DNA from: Tretioscincus oriximinensis
Taxonomy: Eukaryota; Chordata; Lepidosauria; Squamata; Gymnophthalmidae
NCBI GenBank assembly: GCA_022410635.1
Contig: JAJVDF010000864.1
Coordinates: forward strand, 179,912-243,911
Direction: 5' to 3'
Length of the DNA: 64,000 bases
This document shows, piece after piece, positions 34,711-45,518 of the stretch; the stretch's first letter is position 1, and every line of letters starts with the position of its first letter. Both the position numbers and the translations under genes were made by a program. Under the pieces are notes generated by a model. That model worked only from the letters and a program-made list of their open reading frames with translations, searched no databases and was not told the origin of the DNA.

Positions 34711-35022
34711 CAGTGCGGATAGCTCAGTTGCTTAGGAATTCGTCTCTCGTCTGGGAGATCAGGTTTCGAAGCCCTGTGTCGGATGTGGGGAGAGGTGAGC
34801 ACCTTCCACTAGCCTGTAGCTCCAGCCAACCCAGCTATTCGAAAGCAGGAACTGCAAGATATTGCAACTGACTGCAAGTAGATACATGGGAACCACCAGA
34901 GTCTGGTGGGGAAGATAGAATGTGAGCCTTTGGGCAAAAATACCCTTGTAAGCCACTTTGAGTCCCTCTGAAAGGTGAGAAAAGCAGGGTATAAGAACTC
35001 AGTTCTTCTTCTTCTCATAATC
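34711..35022 (+). repeat. tRNA-derived SINE, family 1 (best copy)
   Basis: The tRNA-like head is clear: GGATAGCTCAGTTGCTTAGG (A box region) and GATCAGGTTTCGAAGCCC (B box) about 35 bp later. The body CTGTAGCTCCAGCCAACCCA leads to a 3' domain with CACTTTGAGTCCCTCTGAAA, GCAGGGTATAAGAACTCAG and a CTT repeat. It is essentially full length and collinear with 1365-1690. Confidence 0.87.
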
Positions 35023-36094
35023 AAAGCTTGTATACTTACTCTACCCATGCAGATGTTGTTTATTTACTCTAATTAGATGTTCTGTAATAAAGCATGGGTA
35101 TGCCGATTCCCCCCCCCGTGAGAATGTTGCCCAAGTTCTTTGGGATTTTTTTTGCCTCCTAACTGAGCTTTTAACTGCCTTTGGTTCTAGGTTATTTTCT
35201 AACATATCATACAGCCTATGTCTTCCCTTGAAACAGATCTATTTAGTTTCTACTTCCTTTTACTAAGCACTTGTGTTTTCTGTATGCCTGCTGCATCCTG
35301 TCAGGAACCGTAGATCCTGGCCACAAAAGGCCGTCAGTTGTATATTCCAGTCTAGTTGCCAGTCTTATTCCCTAGTCTGATCCCTGCCTCTCTCCAGTCA
35401 GCAGCTGCCAATCACCTGTGTTTGAGGTTGGCCCCATTCTGCTTCTCATTGGCTTCTACTGACTCTTTGCATTCCAATCTCAGGGTTGCACCTGTGTCCT
35501 AATTCAGACACCAGGAAATCTGATTGAGTTAGAAGCATGTACCACAATGCAGAAATTAAATATTAAGCATTTATTTAGGGTTTTAGTACTTAATCAGCCA
35601 CCTCATACAGTAAAATAAGTTGAATTTTGCAACTCAGTTCAAAACACTTTAAACTGTTGAAATGCCCATTGTAAGAGAGGAATTTCTGTTCTTCTAACAG
35701 CACTGAGAAAGTGTCATTACTGTATTTCGGGTGCTGATTGATGAATAATAATTCTTGCTTTTTCAAAAGACTACTTTTAACATTGCTTCTAGTTGATATT
35801 AATTACCCCCACTCTCAAAACCGTGCTTGAAAATCATAAACATAGAATGGACTGCAAATATTAATAAATACATAAATATAAATGCGCATAAATATAAATG
35901 TATGTAAGGATTTTGTCATTTATTGCTTAGGATGCTGGTAGTTTTGCTCCAAGTTTCTTAAGGCGATGGTCATTCTTGCCTGTTTTACATTATCTTTAAG
36001 CTACACTCTTACACATTAAAAATAATTTCAAAATTGGTTTAAAGCTTTTATCTAGTGCTTTCATCTTTAATCCACATTAAAGTCCAGACAAAAT

Positions 36095-36325
36095 TATTAT
36101 TTGTTTGTAATTATACCCCACCATATACCCAAAAGTCTCAGGACAACCAAACATAGCTTTAGCTGTTTTCTCCACAACAGATGCCTTGTGAAGTAGGCAG
36201 GGCTGAAAGAGTTCTAAAGAACTGTGACTGGCCTATGATCACCCAGCTGGCTTCATGAAGGAGTGTGGAATCGAACTGGGAGACCAGGTAGGAGTCCAAC
36301 ACTCTATAACCACAGCACACACACA
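36095..36325 (-). repeat. SINE family 2 (Sauria-SINE-like)
   Basis: On the minus strand: GTTGGACTCCTACCTGGTC, TCCCAGTTCGATTCCACACT (B box), CTTCATGAAGCCAGCTGGGT, then the tail GACTTTTGGGTATATGG. It is parallel to the copy at 52258-52510. The A-box end is damaged by a CA-rich stretch. Confidence 0.78.
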
Positions 36326-37237
36326 CCTTTATATTCTGCCCCTCACCACTGGTCCCAGGGTGGGTAACGAAAGATCAAGAGAATTTAAAAAAGATAAACA
36401 CACATTAATAAAGTGTTTAAAAAGGTCCATTCCCTCCCTCCCTAGTGTGGCACTAGTATAGACTTCAACTGTGGCTCAACTAGGTCACACAGATGTTCGT
36501 TGCAGAGATAAAATCTCATCATAGCAATTGATGAAAAATGTTGGTGCTCTTATGAATGCCAATCAAGAATATAGGAACTGCTTTTAGATGCTTTTCCAGT
36601 ATTTTGCAAGTCTGCATGCTGATTTTGAAGATGCACAATTGAGACTGATGCTCATCTTTTACTTTTTTTTTTAACAATTCATTTCAGTTGTTAAGCAGAG
36701 CCTGTTGCTTTATAAAAGTTTCACACATTGCTCCACTGACATCATCTCATCTCTGCTGTTGCCTGTTCCAGCTGCTTCAGCATGACATCATTAACTGATT
36801 GCTGATTGAAGACTTCTAAAAACAGCATCATCCTCCATCCAGCGCCAAAGTGCCTGACATGGGCTGTTCTATGTATTTGTTAACATCAGTAAATTTTCTG
36901 TGCTGGGGTTTGACATTTTAAAATGGTTGAATTTATTAGTGTTGTGAAGTGTAATAAAGATTTTAAAATACCATGCAGTTTCTCCTCTGTTGTCAGAAGA
37001 AGGTATCTACTGCTACCTTGTCACACGCAGCTTGCAGCAATCGTCCCAGTGCCTTTGCTAGGGAATTCACCGTCCGAGGCATTCTAGATGGAGAATATTT
37101 TCCCCCAACCTACACAAAGGTATCATGGAGAATAGTAGCTCCGAACGACAAAATGAATACAGAACTGCAACATCTCTCTCAGCCATCCAGAGAGCTACTT
37201 CTAAAAGGTGGGGTTGAGATTTTAAATGCTTAAACTT

Positions 37238-37622
37238 CCTATTCTTGAGCATTGGGCCTCAAATACTCCACTATCAAGCCCAATTCAAGGTACTAATGTT
37301 CACTTACAAGGACCCAAAGCGCTTAGGCCACAAATATTTGAAGGAACACCTTCCATACGTACCTTAAGATCTTCCTTCACATGTCAAAGGGGTGTGGACT
37401 TATGGGAGAGCCTTCTCTGTGATAGCCCCCAGGCTGTGGAATTCTCTCCCCTCTGTGGTCACCAGGCACCTATTCCTACATGTTCAGACGTTTGGTGAAG
37501 ACACACCTGTTCACCCTTGTGTTCGGCTAAGCCAAAAATTCCCCTCTCGTTGAAGGCACTGTTCTATTTTTAATTGTGATCTACCCTAAGACCATTGGGT
37601 ATAGGGTGGACCTTTAATGGAT
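37238..37622 (+). mobile_element. L2-like LINE 3' end
   Basis: The order TACTAATGTTCACTTACAAG, GACCCAAAGCGCTTAGGCCA, ACCTTAAGATCTTCCTTCAC, AGAGCCTTCTCTGTGATAGC, CCCAGGCTGTGGAATTCTCT and AAGACACACCTGTTCACCCT is the decayed C-terminus and 3' UTR of reptilian L2-group LINEs. It codes for the AFSVVAPQLWNSLP-like motif in broken frames. A shorter relative lies at 61440-61650. Confidence 0.65.
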
Positions 37623-38499
37623 GTGAAAAAGTGACACACACACACCCCTTCTCCAGGTGCTGCAGGCATTAGAATCTGGTGAAAAGTCCTCTTTGCTGTA
37701 GCCATTTCTATGAGAAAATTATCTTCATGGGATGCATCTGAAAGAACACTAAATTAACCTGCTAGATTTAGGTGTGTTGTGGGTTAATATGGAATCTTTG
37801 AACAGTTGGCTGAAAAATGTGGAGTTGAAGATTTATTAAGTTCAGCTTTATGATTAAAAAGCACTTGGTATTATGTTTAAAAGTGTGATTCATATTGCAG
37901 CACTCTGTGATGTATGACTGAAGAAAGGAGGCCACCCACTACCCACCCTTATTCCAGCTCTCTTCAAGTTTACGAATGAAGGGCAAAAATGCAATGAAGG
38001 CAGGATCCTTGCAAGTCTATAGATCAATATAGAAACACTTTTAAAATGCTACAATTCTTCTTAAAGTTGTTTTCCCATCTTATAGAAATACACCGACCCA
38101 CACACCAAGCAACTCTTGGCTGTCTGTGCTTTTCAAAATGTAATTCACAAGAGTGTTACACCTTTTTTTGGCAATGATGCTTAACAGGTAGGAACCTGTT
38201 GGTCATTTGCCTCATGTCTTTAACCTTGTCAAAATACAGGCTTATATCCTGGAATAGGGATGTGTAATCTACATATTAGTGCAGACTAAGATAGGCTCCA
38301 GATGGAGTCTGCAGTAGAAGACATCTATTTCTGGGTACACTCAAGAATAAAGTCCAGTACACATAGAGTCTTAGGGGGGAAAGGGGCTTAGGCTACCTCA
38401 GTCATGAAAAACTGAGCAATCAGAAAAAAATGGTTTTGGGCAAGTTTTCCCGATTTATTAATGTGTATGATCTGGCGGTTCATTGTTACCCTTGATACC

Positions 38500-38579
38500 A
38501 TATTGCTCACAACAATTAAGGGAACACTTAGTGTTACACTGTTATATTAAAGTGTTCCCTTAATTGTTTTGAGCAGTAT
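38500..38579. mobile_element. Tc1/mariner-type mini-element
   Basis: The 30-bp arms 38500-38529 (ATATTGCTCACAACAATTAA...) and 38550-38579 pair at 28 of 30 positions around a 20-bp spacer. The TIR text TGCTCAAAACAATTAAGGGA then ACACTT is that of a Tc1-like family widespread in fish, frogs and lampreys, and TA dinucleotides flank it. Essentially only the two ends remain. Confidence 0.75.
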
Positions 38580-40289
38580 ATATTCCCTAAATGGTAATCT
38601 GTGCACTGGAGAAAAAATAGTGCATAGTATTCAGTCTGAAAAATTACTACTTCTGATCCTTTTTACCACAGTATCTTGTATTGTTTAAGGGAACAGAGCG
38701 GTAAAACTTTTGAATTCAAGACTTGTGTTTTATTTATTACTAAAATTCATAGTTTCCTCCCTATTGGAGTCAGGAAAGGTTGTACTTTTCTCTTTCGACT
38801 GTCTGTCAGTCTGCCTCAGGGATGTAGCTGTATTGGGACTCTATATAATATGGGTTGAAGGAAAGTACGATAATATAACAGTACCAAGTCCAGAAGGATA
38901 TCAAATTGGAGTTGTGTCAGCTAGGTGGGAGTAATGGTTTCCGAGGCTTTGATACTTTTAGGGGGGAAATCTAAAAAAATGGTGGCGTGTTGTTCTGGGG
39001 AAGCACTTAAATTCCTATTCAAAATGACACTTTCTGTCTTCGCTTTTGAATGGGAGGTATCATTCAGGTCCTGTCCCCACTGAGCCTTCTTCTTGGCTAT
39101 AGCTCAGAAGAGGAGTGTGCCATCTACATGCTAGCGTGGGCTAAGTAGAACAGACTGGCATGTGAACAATTCCATCCTGAAGCCACTTCAGTAGCACCTC
39201 GGAGATTTATTTATTGCTGGTGTGTCTGATCACAGCCTTAGATGATTATTATTCCTGGTGACACGATTAATGCAACTTATTTGGTATCATTGCAAATGGA
39301 GATAAAGTAGCATAAGCTAACCAAACATGTCTTCAGGAAAGTGGCAACATTATCTTAAGCTGCCTCCCCATGGGGGTTCCTTCCAGGATGATACTTAGGG
39401 TACCTGGTTAAGAATCTGCTCCAAATGGCAAAGGAGCTTCAGTTATCCACTCAGGAAAGAGCTCCATTGCCCTGTAATATCTTCTTGCTGATTTTTTCAG
39501 GAATCTACAGAAAATGCCTGCTCTGCCATTGAGAGGCCTGGTGTCACACGGGGTGTGTGCTGTGTCATGAGAAGGCAGGATTTCACAAGAAAACATTAGT
39601 TAGCAGGATTGCAGAATCGCAGATATCATCTTCCCCAATTCCTTTTCCTGGCTCCATGTGGATTATAAAGTAAGTGGAGACAAAAGAAACCTGCAATTGT
39701 TTTTAGATTGTGGGTTTTAAATAATCATATAGAGGAGGGTCTTAGCCTTATCAAGTAATAGCAGCCTAATGTTTCAAAAATTTCTTGTTTTTCCTGCTAT
39801 CTGGGTATTTTTTTGGTCCCTTCTTCAGTCCAACTCCTGTCTCAAATGTTCTTAAATTGCTTCACCTGGTTTCTGTAGCTCTTTAGAGAAATATTATTCT
39901 TCATACATCCTATTTTTCTCCTCTTCAAATCTTTTTCCTAATTCCTCAGGCAGTACCCAAGACTCTTTCATCTGTAACCACAACTTTGATCTTGAGAATT
40001 TTGCCTCTTATCCTTTTTGAAATTGATATGCTACATTTTGGAAGGATTAAGGCTTGGACTGAGAAGGACAGAACAAGATTAAAATGTTAGTCCAGACCAC
40101 AAATGGAGAACAACTAAATAATCATCAAATGCAATATGAAGGAGACAAAAAAGATATGGATTGAAGAGGGGAACTTTTACTGCCTTAATTTTTAAAGTCA
40201 ATGAGTTAATTTAGAATCATTTATTTACTAGAGGAGAGGACCAAAAAGTTTGGCCCATGGGTTTGAGGGCCCCATGAGTCAATTTTTTT

Positions 40290-40450
40290 CCCTCCTCCAC
40301 CTCTTCCGTCCCGCTCCTTTCTCTCTCCCCTCTCCTTTCCCCCTCCTCTTCCCCATACTCCCACCCTGGCCTTCTTCTCCTTCCCGCTCATCCCCCCCAT
40401 GGCCCCAATCCACCCCACTTCACCTTCCAACAGGCTCTAGCACCTTCTCC
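40290..40450 (+). repeat. pyrimidine-rich low-complexity tract
   Basis: CTCCTCCACCTCTTCC-type sequence, nearly all C and T on the plus strand for about 150 bp. It is followed by purine and TG-rich sequence (40460-40570). Overlapping open frames here are composition artefacts. Confidence 0.85.
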
Positions 40451-40614
40451 ATTTTGTTCTCAAGGGAAAGGAAAGGAAGAAAGAGGAGGGATGGGGGGCA
40501 AGTGTGTGTGTGTATGAAGGGAGAGGGTGAAGGAGGAGGGATAAAGTGTGTGTGTGAAAGGAGGGAGCAAGGTGAATTTTACTTAAAGTAGTACTAATAA
40601 ATTGTATTTTCCTT

Positions 40615-40651
40615 TTTGTAAAATTGCTTGAGTTCCCAAGCATCCTTCCTT
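40615..40651 (+). mobile_element. left remnant of the CR1 split by copia (short)
   Basis: The last 12 bases before the copia element (GCATCCTTCCTT) match the CR1 text TAATCTTTCCTT that should precede AAGATCAGGC on the other side. AAATTGCTTGAGTTC at 40620 resembles the CR1 GAAATTGCTGAACTTC with a gap between. The CR1 was therefore probably 5'-truncated near 40615 before copia landed in it. The match is short. Confidence 0.45.
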
Positions 40652-41310
40652 TGTCAGGAAATTCCCAGTGTAACAGAAATGCCAAGGCCAGTTCTGGAAA
40701 GTAAAACCAGTCTTCAACAAACAGTCTTGTCTTTCCTTGTCCTTCTAAAGTAGGCTGACCAGATGACCCCTTTTGGGGGAGTAGAAACCCGGTTTTGGAG
40801 TGCCTCATGGTTTTTGCTGAGGAAATTTCTTTTTTTAAAAAAAAAACTTTCTATTTTTTTTGGCTCAGGAAAAACCAGGAGGCACCACAAAACCAAGTTT
40901 TCAACCCACCCACCCCAAAAGGGGTCATCTGATCAGCCTATACATGCTCACAATCTGACTTTCATCACACAAAACAGAGTTTGTTTCAGCCAGGATGAGA
41001 ACAAAAATGAAAAATAAGACAGACGTCTTCAGTAAAAGGTTGCAGCTCAAACAAAGGTATTCACAGAAGATACTTCTATACACTCCCACAGAAATTGGCA
41101 AGCAGGAGAACATTTTTATACATTTTACAGCTTATCTCATGCAGGCCAGGTGCAAGTTGCAAGACAATCATGAGTTAAACAGGTGCAAGTCACAAGATAG
41201 TTATGAGTTAAACAGGTGAATGCAATTGAGCACATACACATAGGCACTTATTTTGTTGGTCAAATTACTGCTGATGAAAAATTTTAAGGGCAAAGGAATA
41301 TAACTCAACA
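40652..41310 (-). repeat. copia 3' LTR
   Basis: Homologous to 46195-46665 along its length (for example AGAAATGCCAAGGCCAGTTC, GCAAGCAGGAGAACATTTTT, ATTGAGCACATACACATAGG). It is longer because a 190-bp TIR element sits at 40751-40940. Confidence 0.95.
40751..40940. mobile_element. TIR mini-element inserted in the 3' LTR
   Basis: The ends TAGGCTGACCAGATGACCCC and its inverse GGGGTCATCTGATCAGCCTA differ at one position over 20 bp. The segment is absent from the 5' LTR, which serves as the empty site. The interior is A/T runs and a GGAGGCACCAC motif. Flanking bases suggest a TA duplication but the site is blurred by LTR divergence. Confidence 0.85.
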
Positions 41311-41362
41311 CACCTTGCAGTAATTTGAAAGTAAACAGAAATAAGTGAGCTTTTTTTTTTTT

Positions 41363-43200
41363 TTACATAATTGATAAACCAACTTTCAACTTTGTGAATC
41401 TGTCAATACTTAGTGGCTTAGTCAAAATATCAGCCATATTGTTTTCTGAAGGTAGAAACTTCAATTTTATTTTATTGTTTTTTACTATATCTCAGATTAG
41501 ATGGAACATGACCAAAGTACTTAGTCCTTGATTTTAGGTTGTTTACCTGTGAGATTTAAATGGAAACCTGTGAATTACTAGAAATTGGGATAGGAAGATC
41601 CAATGATTGATTCAGATCTTTAAATAACTGTTTAGTCTAGATTAAGTCAGACAAGCAGTCAGATAAAGCATTCAGTTTGGCTTCAGAACTGGACAAAGAA
41701 ACTGTGGACTGTTTTTTTAAAGACCAGAGGATGGGCGAGTTTGATGATAAAACCAGAACAAGATCTAAAATCACTTTGATCATCTGCAAAACTGCTATCT
41801 ACTATGGCAGACAATTTCTGGCCAGGTGTGGCACATATAGTAAACACTTTAAGATACTTAAGCACTCGCATTCCAATCAGAGATGGAAGGATTATGAACT
41901 TTTCTGCTTAGCATATTAACAGCAAAGAGGATATCTGGATGGGTACAGTTTGCAAAGTATAAGGTGCTGCCAAGGATAGACCTGTACAAGGTAGAGTTTG
42001 AAAAACTCTCTTCTGAAACCATTTTCAGAAAATCTGATGTCATTGGAGTAGAAGAAGGTTTTGCATCTTGTAAATTGTTTTTTGCAAGCAAATCAAGTAT
42101 CTTTTTCTTCTGGGATAAGGTGACATCACCTGATTCTATTATAGTGATATCTATGCCAAGGTAACATCTTAAATTGCCTAGATCTTTGATAGGGTTGCCA
42201 TACGTCCCGGTAAACCGGGACAAACCCGGTTTTGGGAACTAAAATATAGTCCCCTCCGGGTTTTAAGCTAAAATCCCGGCTTTTTACATTCCCCGATGCT
42301 GCNTCAGGGAATGTAAAAAGGNNGGATTTTAANNGAAAAGCAGCNGTCAGAGCTGACNGCTGCAGCGCGCNCAANGCTTTCCGGGGTCCTGGGAGGACCC
42401 TCGGAGCNCGCCNTNGNTGCTCCTTNGCTGGAGGCGGNNTTTCGCCCTGCTCTCGCNGCCAACTCACCTCTAGAAACGCCTGGGTTTCTGACAGGAGGGC
42501 AGCTCTGTTCTCCTCTCACAAACCCAAGCGTTTTTGCTCCGCTGCTGCAGACGAGTTGGCGGCGAGAGCAGGGAGAAACCCCGCCACCAGCAAAGGAGCA
42601 GGTGCGCGCGTTTTGCCAGAGGTTTTGCCTGTCTCGCTACAAGTGTCCATATGTGTGCATGCGCACGTGCGCACACGCACCCCACCCCCGTCCCGGTTTT
42701 GGGTTGCCAGAATATGGCAACCCTAATCTTTGACAATGAAGATACTAGACAACTGTTTGTACAACTCATCAATTTTCTTGACTGATTTTGAGGCAATCAT
42801 CAAATCATCTGCAAAAACTACTATGGAGATTTGCTCATCTCCAGAACCTTTGACTTACAGGAAAGCATCAGCAATAGCCTGCTTGTAGTTTAAAGCTAAC
42901 AGTCTGTTATGGAGGTAGTCAAACCAAGATCTTGCAGACTCCTTAAGGCCATACAGTGCCTTGTGCAAGGTTCTTAGCCAGGAGGTGGTTTCATGTAGAC
43001 TCTGTGTTCTAAACCAGCATTGAGATAAGCAGTCTCAAAATCAAAGTGTTTCAGCACTAAGCCATCCTTAGCTGCTAAGGCTAGAACACTTTTCACACTT
43101 TCAGTCCTTGGAGTAGGACTGTAGGTTTCGGATTCCACATGGCCTTGAGAAAAAACCCTTTGCACATAAGCAGGCTTTATAACGGGCAGAGCCATCTAGA
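41363..43200 (-). pseudogene. copia reverse transcriptase and RNase H, disrupted
   Basis: The reading goes from high to low coordinates. RT opens with DGSARYKA (about 43195), then SETYSPTPRTESVKSVLALA, KHFDFETAYLNAGLEHRVYM and the catalytic box FADDLMIASKS (FADD at 42804-42815, where copia elements usually have YVDD). After the hAT-type insertion at 42190-42725 it resumes with IKDLGNLRCYLGIDI, STPMTSDFLKM and YRSILGSTLYFANCTHPDIL. RNase H follows (DSSFADDQSDFRSCSGFIIK) and the end is ENNMADILTKPLSIDRFTKL with stop TAA at 41365-41363. Stops and frameshifts lie at about 42965, 42860 and 41870. Confidence 0.92.
42190..42725. mobile_element. hAT-type MITE with perfect 8-bp TSD
   Basis: The TIRs TAGGGTTGCCATA and TATGGCAACCCTA are perfect over 13 bp. 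ATCTTTGA flanks both sides (42182-42189 and 42726-42733), the 8-bp duplication size of hAT transposons. The interior has a GC-rich core with inverted CCCGGTTTT and GGGAATGTAAAAA segments, a CpG-rich middle and many N bases. It splits the copia RT about 70 bp downstream of its catalytic box. Confidence 0.93.
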
Positions 43201-43715
43201 AGAGGCTTTAATCTATACACCAAGTACAACCAAGTATTTTAGCATCTTTGGGAAGAACAACCTCAGTGGAAACCTTTTGTTTTATAGACTTTGGAACTCA
43301 TTATCCATAGCTTTATGCCATTGAGCAACTGCAACTTCAAGTAAGGTTAACATTTCCTAATAGTTCTTAGGTTCTTGAGAATTTAACATACAAGCATATA
43401 CATTCTGACAAGGAACATATCTATCAGGAGGAACACCTTTATTTACTCTTTCAGAACATCTAAGTTCTTCTTTTAAACTGGTATTCTCAGGGACAAAGCT
43501 ATCAGAGATATGACCTGAGTTCTGAGAACTTTCCCCTTCTTGCATGAGCTTGGGGGAACAAACTTTCTTAGGAGACCTAGGTACTTCCTCTGAAGAGATT
43601 CCATCTGATAAAGGTAGAAAAACTTCTTTATTGGTATGGATAAGGTGCCAGTTTTCATCAGTGTAAAAATTAGCAGACCTACTTAAGGTAATTTTCCCAT
43701 CCTTATCAGAAAATC
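43201..43715 (-). pseudogene. copia integrase-RT linker region
   Basis: Non-catalytic linker of the copia polyprotein. It retains the typical motif RCSERVNKGVPPDRYVP (about 43430-43470) that precedes the RT in Ty1/copia elements, plus acidic Ser-rich text (MQEGESSQNSGHISDSF). At least one frameshift lies near 43550. Confidence 0.75.
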
Positions 43716-44615
43716 TTAGGGCTTTAGATCCAGGCTGGTAGCCAACAAAAAATAATTCAAGCCATTTTCTTTGGCCTTTTCATCTTTTTTCAGCAGGAAT
43801 GATGACAGCTGCTCTTTTCCCATGGCATGGCACTTGTACAACATGAAATAAGGTGTGTTTTGTACAGCAGAGCAATAAATTCTATTTAGAACATGGGTAG
43901 CGGTGTTTGCTGCTTCAGGCCAAAACTTAAATTGCCAACTTAAGTTGGCATCAGTAAGCATGGCATTAAACATGACTTGCAAAATACCCAGCCAATGCTT
44001 AGCAATGGAATTTTCCTGAGGCGTAAAAGGGCTGGATGTGCGGTGGGAAATCCCCTTCTTTCTCAACCAATCAATAAACTGAGAAGAGTGGAATTCACCT
44101 CCATTGTCTGTTTGAAGACAAGAAACCTTAAATTGGGGAATTTCACTCACCCAATTTTTGAAAGTTTGGAAAACATCACTTTTATTATTTAAGAAAAAAA
44201 TGTGTAAGTAATCATCAACAAGAATGAGGATACATCTCCCCCCCCCCCCAATGCTCTGACTGAAAGGGCCACAAATGTCAGCATGAACAACTTGAAAAGG
44301 CCTTGATGTGTTCCTAAGACTGTGCTTAGCAACTGGAAAGGCTTTTACTTTTCCCCTTTTACACACTGAGCACTGCAGGTAAGAAGTGCAGGGAAAAATT
44401 TTCAAATCAGTAATTTTAGCCAATTCCCTGAGAGATTTGAATGAGGAATGGCCCAAAATACAATGAAAACGATGTATACTAGAATGGGAATGAATGAGAA
44501 CATTAGAAATGCTAGCGTGAGAAAAACACAAATTAGTGTCATTGGCATTGTTCTCACTCTCATTAAAGTCAAGCATAACAACAGTTTGTTTTTTTAGGAC
44601 ACCTCTAGTACACAT
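43716..44615 (-). pseudogene. copia GAG-pre-integrase and integrase
   Basis: The frame is 299 codons long and uninterrupted. It opens with the GAG-pre-integrase and zinc-binding region: His residues in HRFHCILGHSSFKSL, then CSVCKRGKVK, the HHCC module. The catalytic core follows: HADICGPFSQ (first Asp), LQTDNGGEFHSSQFIDWLRK (second Asp) and PFTPQENSIAKH (Glu; usually QNGVAERKN, so partly decayed). The C-terminal part has LNRIYCSAVQNTPYFML, the copia-typical NR..S....TP.E-like block. It lies between protease and RT as expected for Ty1/copia, and not after RT as in gypsy elements and retroviruses. It is the best preserved part of the element. Confidence 0.94.
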
Positions 44616-44730
44616 TCTGCCTTCTTTGGTAACTAAACACTCCTCATCATGGAAAAAACCTTTGAAACCTTCAGCAGTTACTCTAGATACAGACAGTAGA
44701 CAAAAATCTAAGTTTCTTACTAGCAGAACA

Positions 44731-45159
44731 TCAGAAAAGAGTTAAAGCATGGAATGAAGGCTTCCCCAGAGCATCTTGGCCATCAGCCAAGAAGACATGA
44801 TTAATGGCATTGTCTTGCAAAGGCTCAGTAAAGAACTGAGGGCTGTTCACGATATGGCTGGTACTTACCAAGTCCATCAGAAAGACAGCCTTTTCACGGC
44901 CACCATTAATGGTTACCAGCAAAGCTTTGTGAACTTGATACATGGCTGCCGACCCCTTCTTCATGGAAGTCTGGTTGCCGGGATGATGAAAGCTTCTCCC
45001 TCTTTGCTGCTGCTTTTTCTTGCCTTGCCGGTTAGGACAAAAGCAAACGATGTATGAAGGATCCTGACAGATGAAACATCTCCGCAGAACAGCTAGGGAT
45101 CTGGCTGACACTGCAGAAAAATCCTCACTTGGTTTCAGGTTACGTCTGGGCTGCTCCAA
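44731..45159 (-). pseudogene. copia gag zinc knuckle and protease
   Basis: The frame begins within gag and contains a CCHC-like knuckle, CFICQDPSYIVCFC, in which the expected His is Tyr, so metal binding is probably lost. A basic Gln-rich stretch (GKKKQQQRGRS) follows, then the aspartic protease. There the active-site D-S/T-G reads FLMDLVSTSHIVNS, with Asp kept but the Ser-Gly replaced. Length and order fit copia polyproteins. The L1-type insertion at 45178-45500 separates this frame from the N-terminal gag. Confidence 0.85.
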
Positions 45160-45518
45160 TGTTTGACAAAAAATCTTTTTTTAAAAAAAAATAATTTTTT
45201 ATTGATATATATAAGTATGACAATACATTGATGATACACATGTATATGTTGAACCCAACATAGCACACAATAATACAAGTCATACAATAAAAAAGAAAAA
45301 ACCACCACCACACCAAAGCGTGCTCCCCTCCCCCCCCCGGCTCAAGGATATCTTAGCATATTAAGTAAATCTTTTCAAATCCAGAATCCAATATATTATA
45401 AATGCCGTGGGTGAATACATCTTATAGAATATCACATGGGAAATGAAGGCCCTCCACTTTACCTCCCACATTGGGCGTATTACAATTCCCAGTCTTTTTG
45501 TGTTTGACAAAAAATCTT
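45160..45518 (-). mobile_element. 5'-truncated L1-type insertion with 18-bp TSD
   Basis: TGTTTGACAAAAAATCTT occurs perfectly on both sides (45160-45177 and 45501-45518). The 323-bp insert, read on the minus strand, ends in an AATAAAAAATTATTTTT-type 3' end with A-rich tail. Long duplication, 3' A tail and 5' truncation indicate target-primed reverse transcription by an L1-type enzyme. No coding part is left, so the source family is inferred from the tail and duplication length. Confidence 0.88.

Larger units (their letters stand above)
35023..40614. other. intergenic block with SINE, LINE and DNA-element pieces
   Basis: Named elements are listed separately. Positions 35290-35520 (TGTCAGGAACCGTAGATCC onward) have an LTR-like base composition but no definable ends. 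Positions 38270-38370 and 39065-39175 contain weak relatives of the family A foldback (CTACATGCTAGCGTGGGCTA). Positions 40290-40450 are a pyrimidine-rich tract. A 12-nt-scale CA run is at 37635. No exon recognised. Confidence 0.5.

Noticed and set aside
34711..34790. Possible functional tRNA gene
   Set aside because: A- and B-box-like motifs are present but the sequence does not fold into a full cloverleaf with an acceptor stem and continues into a SINE body.
35290..35520. LTR-like segment beginning TGTCAGGAACC
   Set aside because: Composition is suggestive but no matching end, target duplication or polyadenylation signal could be placed.
36973..37233. 86-codon open frame just before the L2-like tail
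   Set aside because: No domain, no homology recognised, and it precedes LINE-derived sequence; probably chance.
40221..40591. Open frames over 40221-40591 on both strands
   Set aside because: Low-complexity pyrimidine/purine and TG-repeat sequence.
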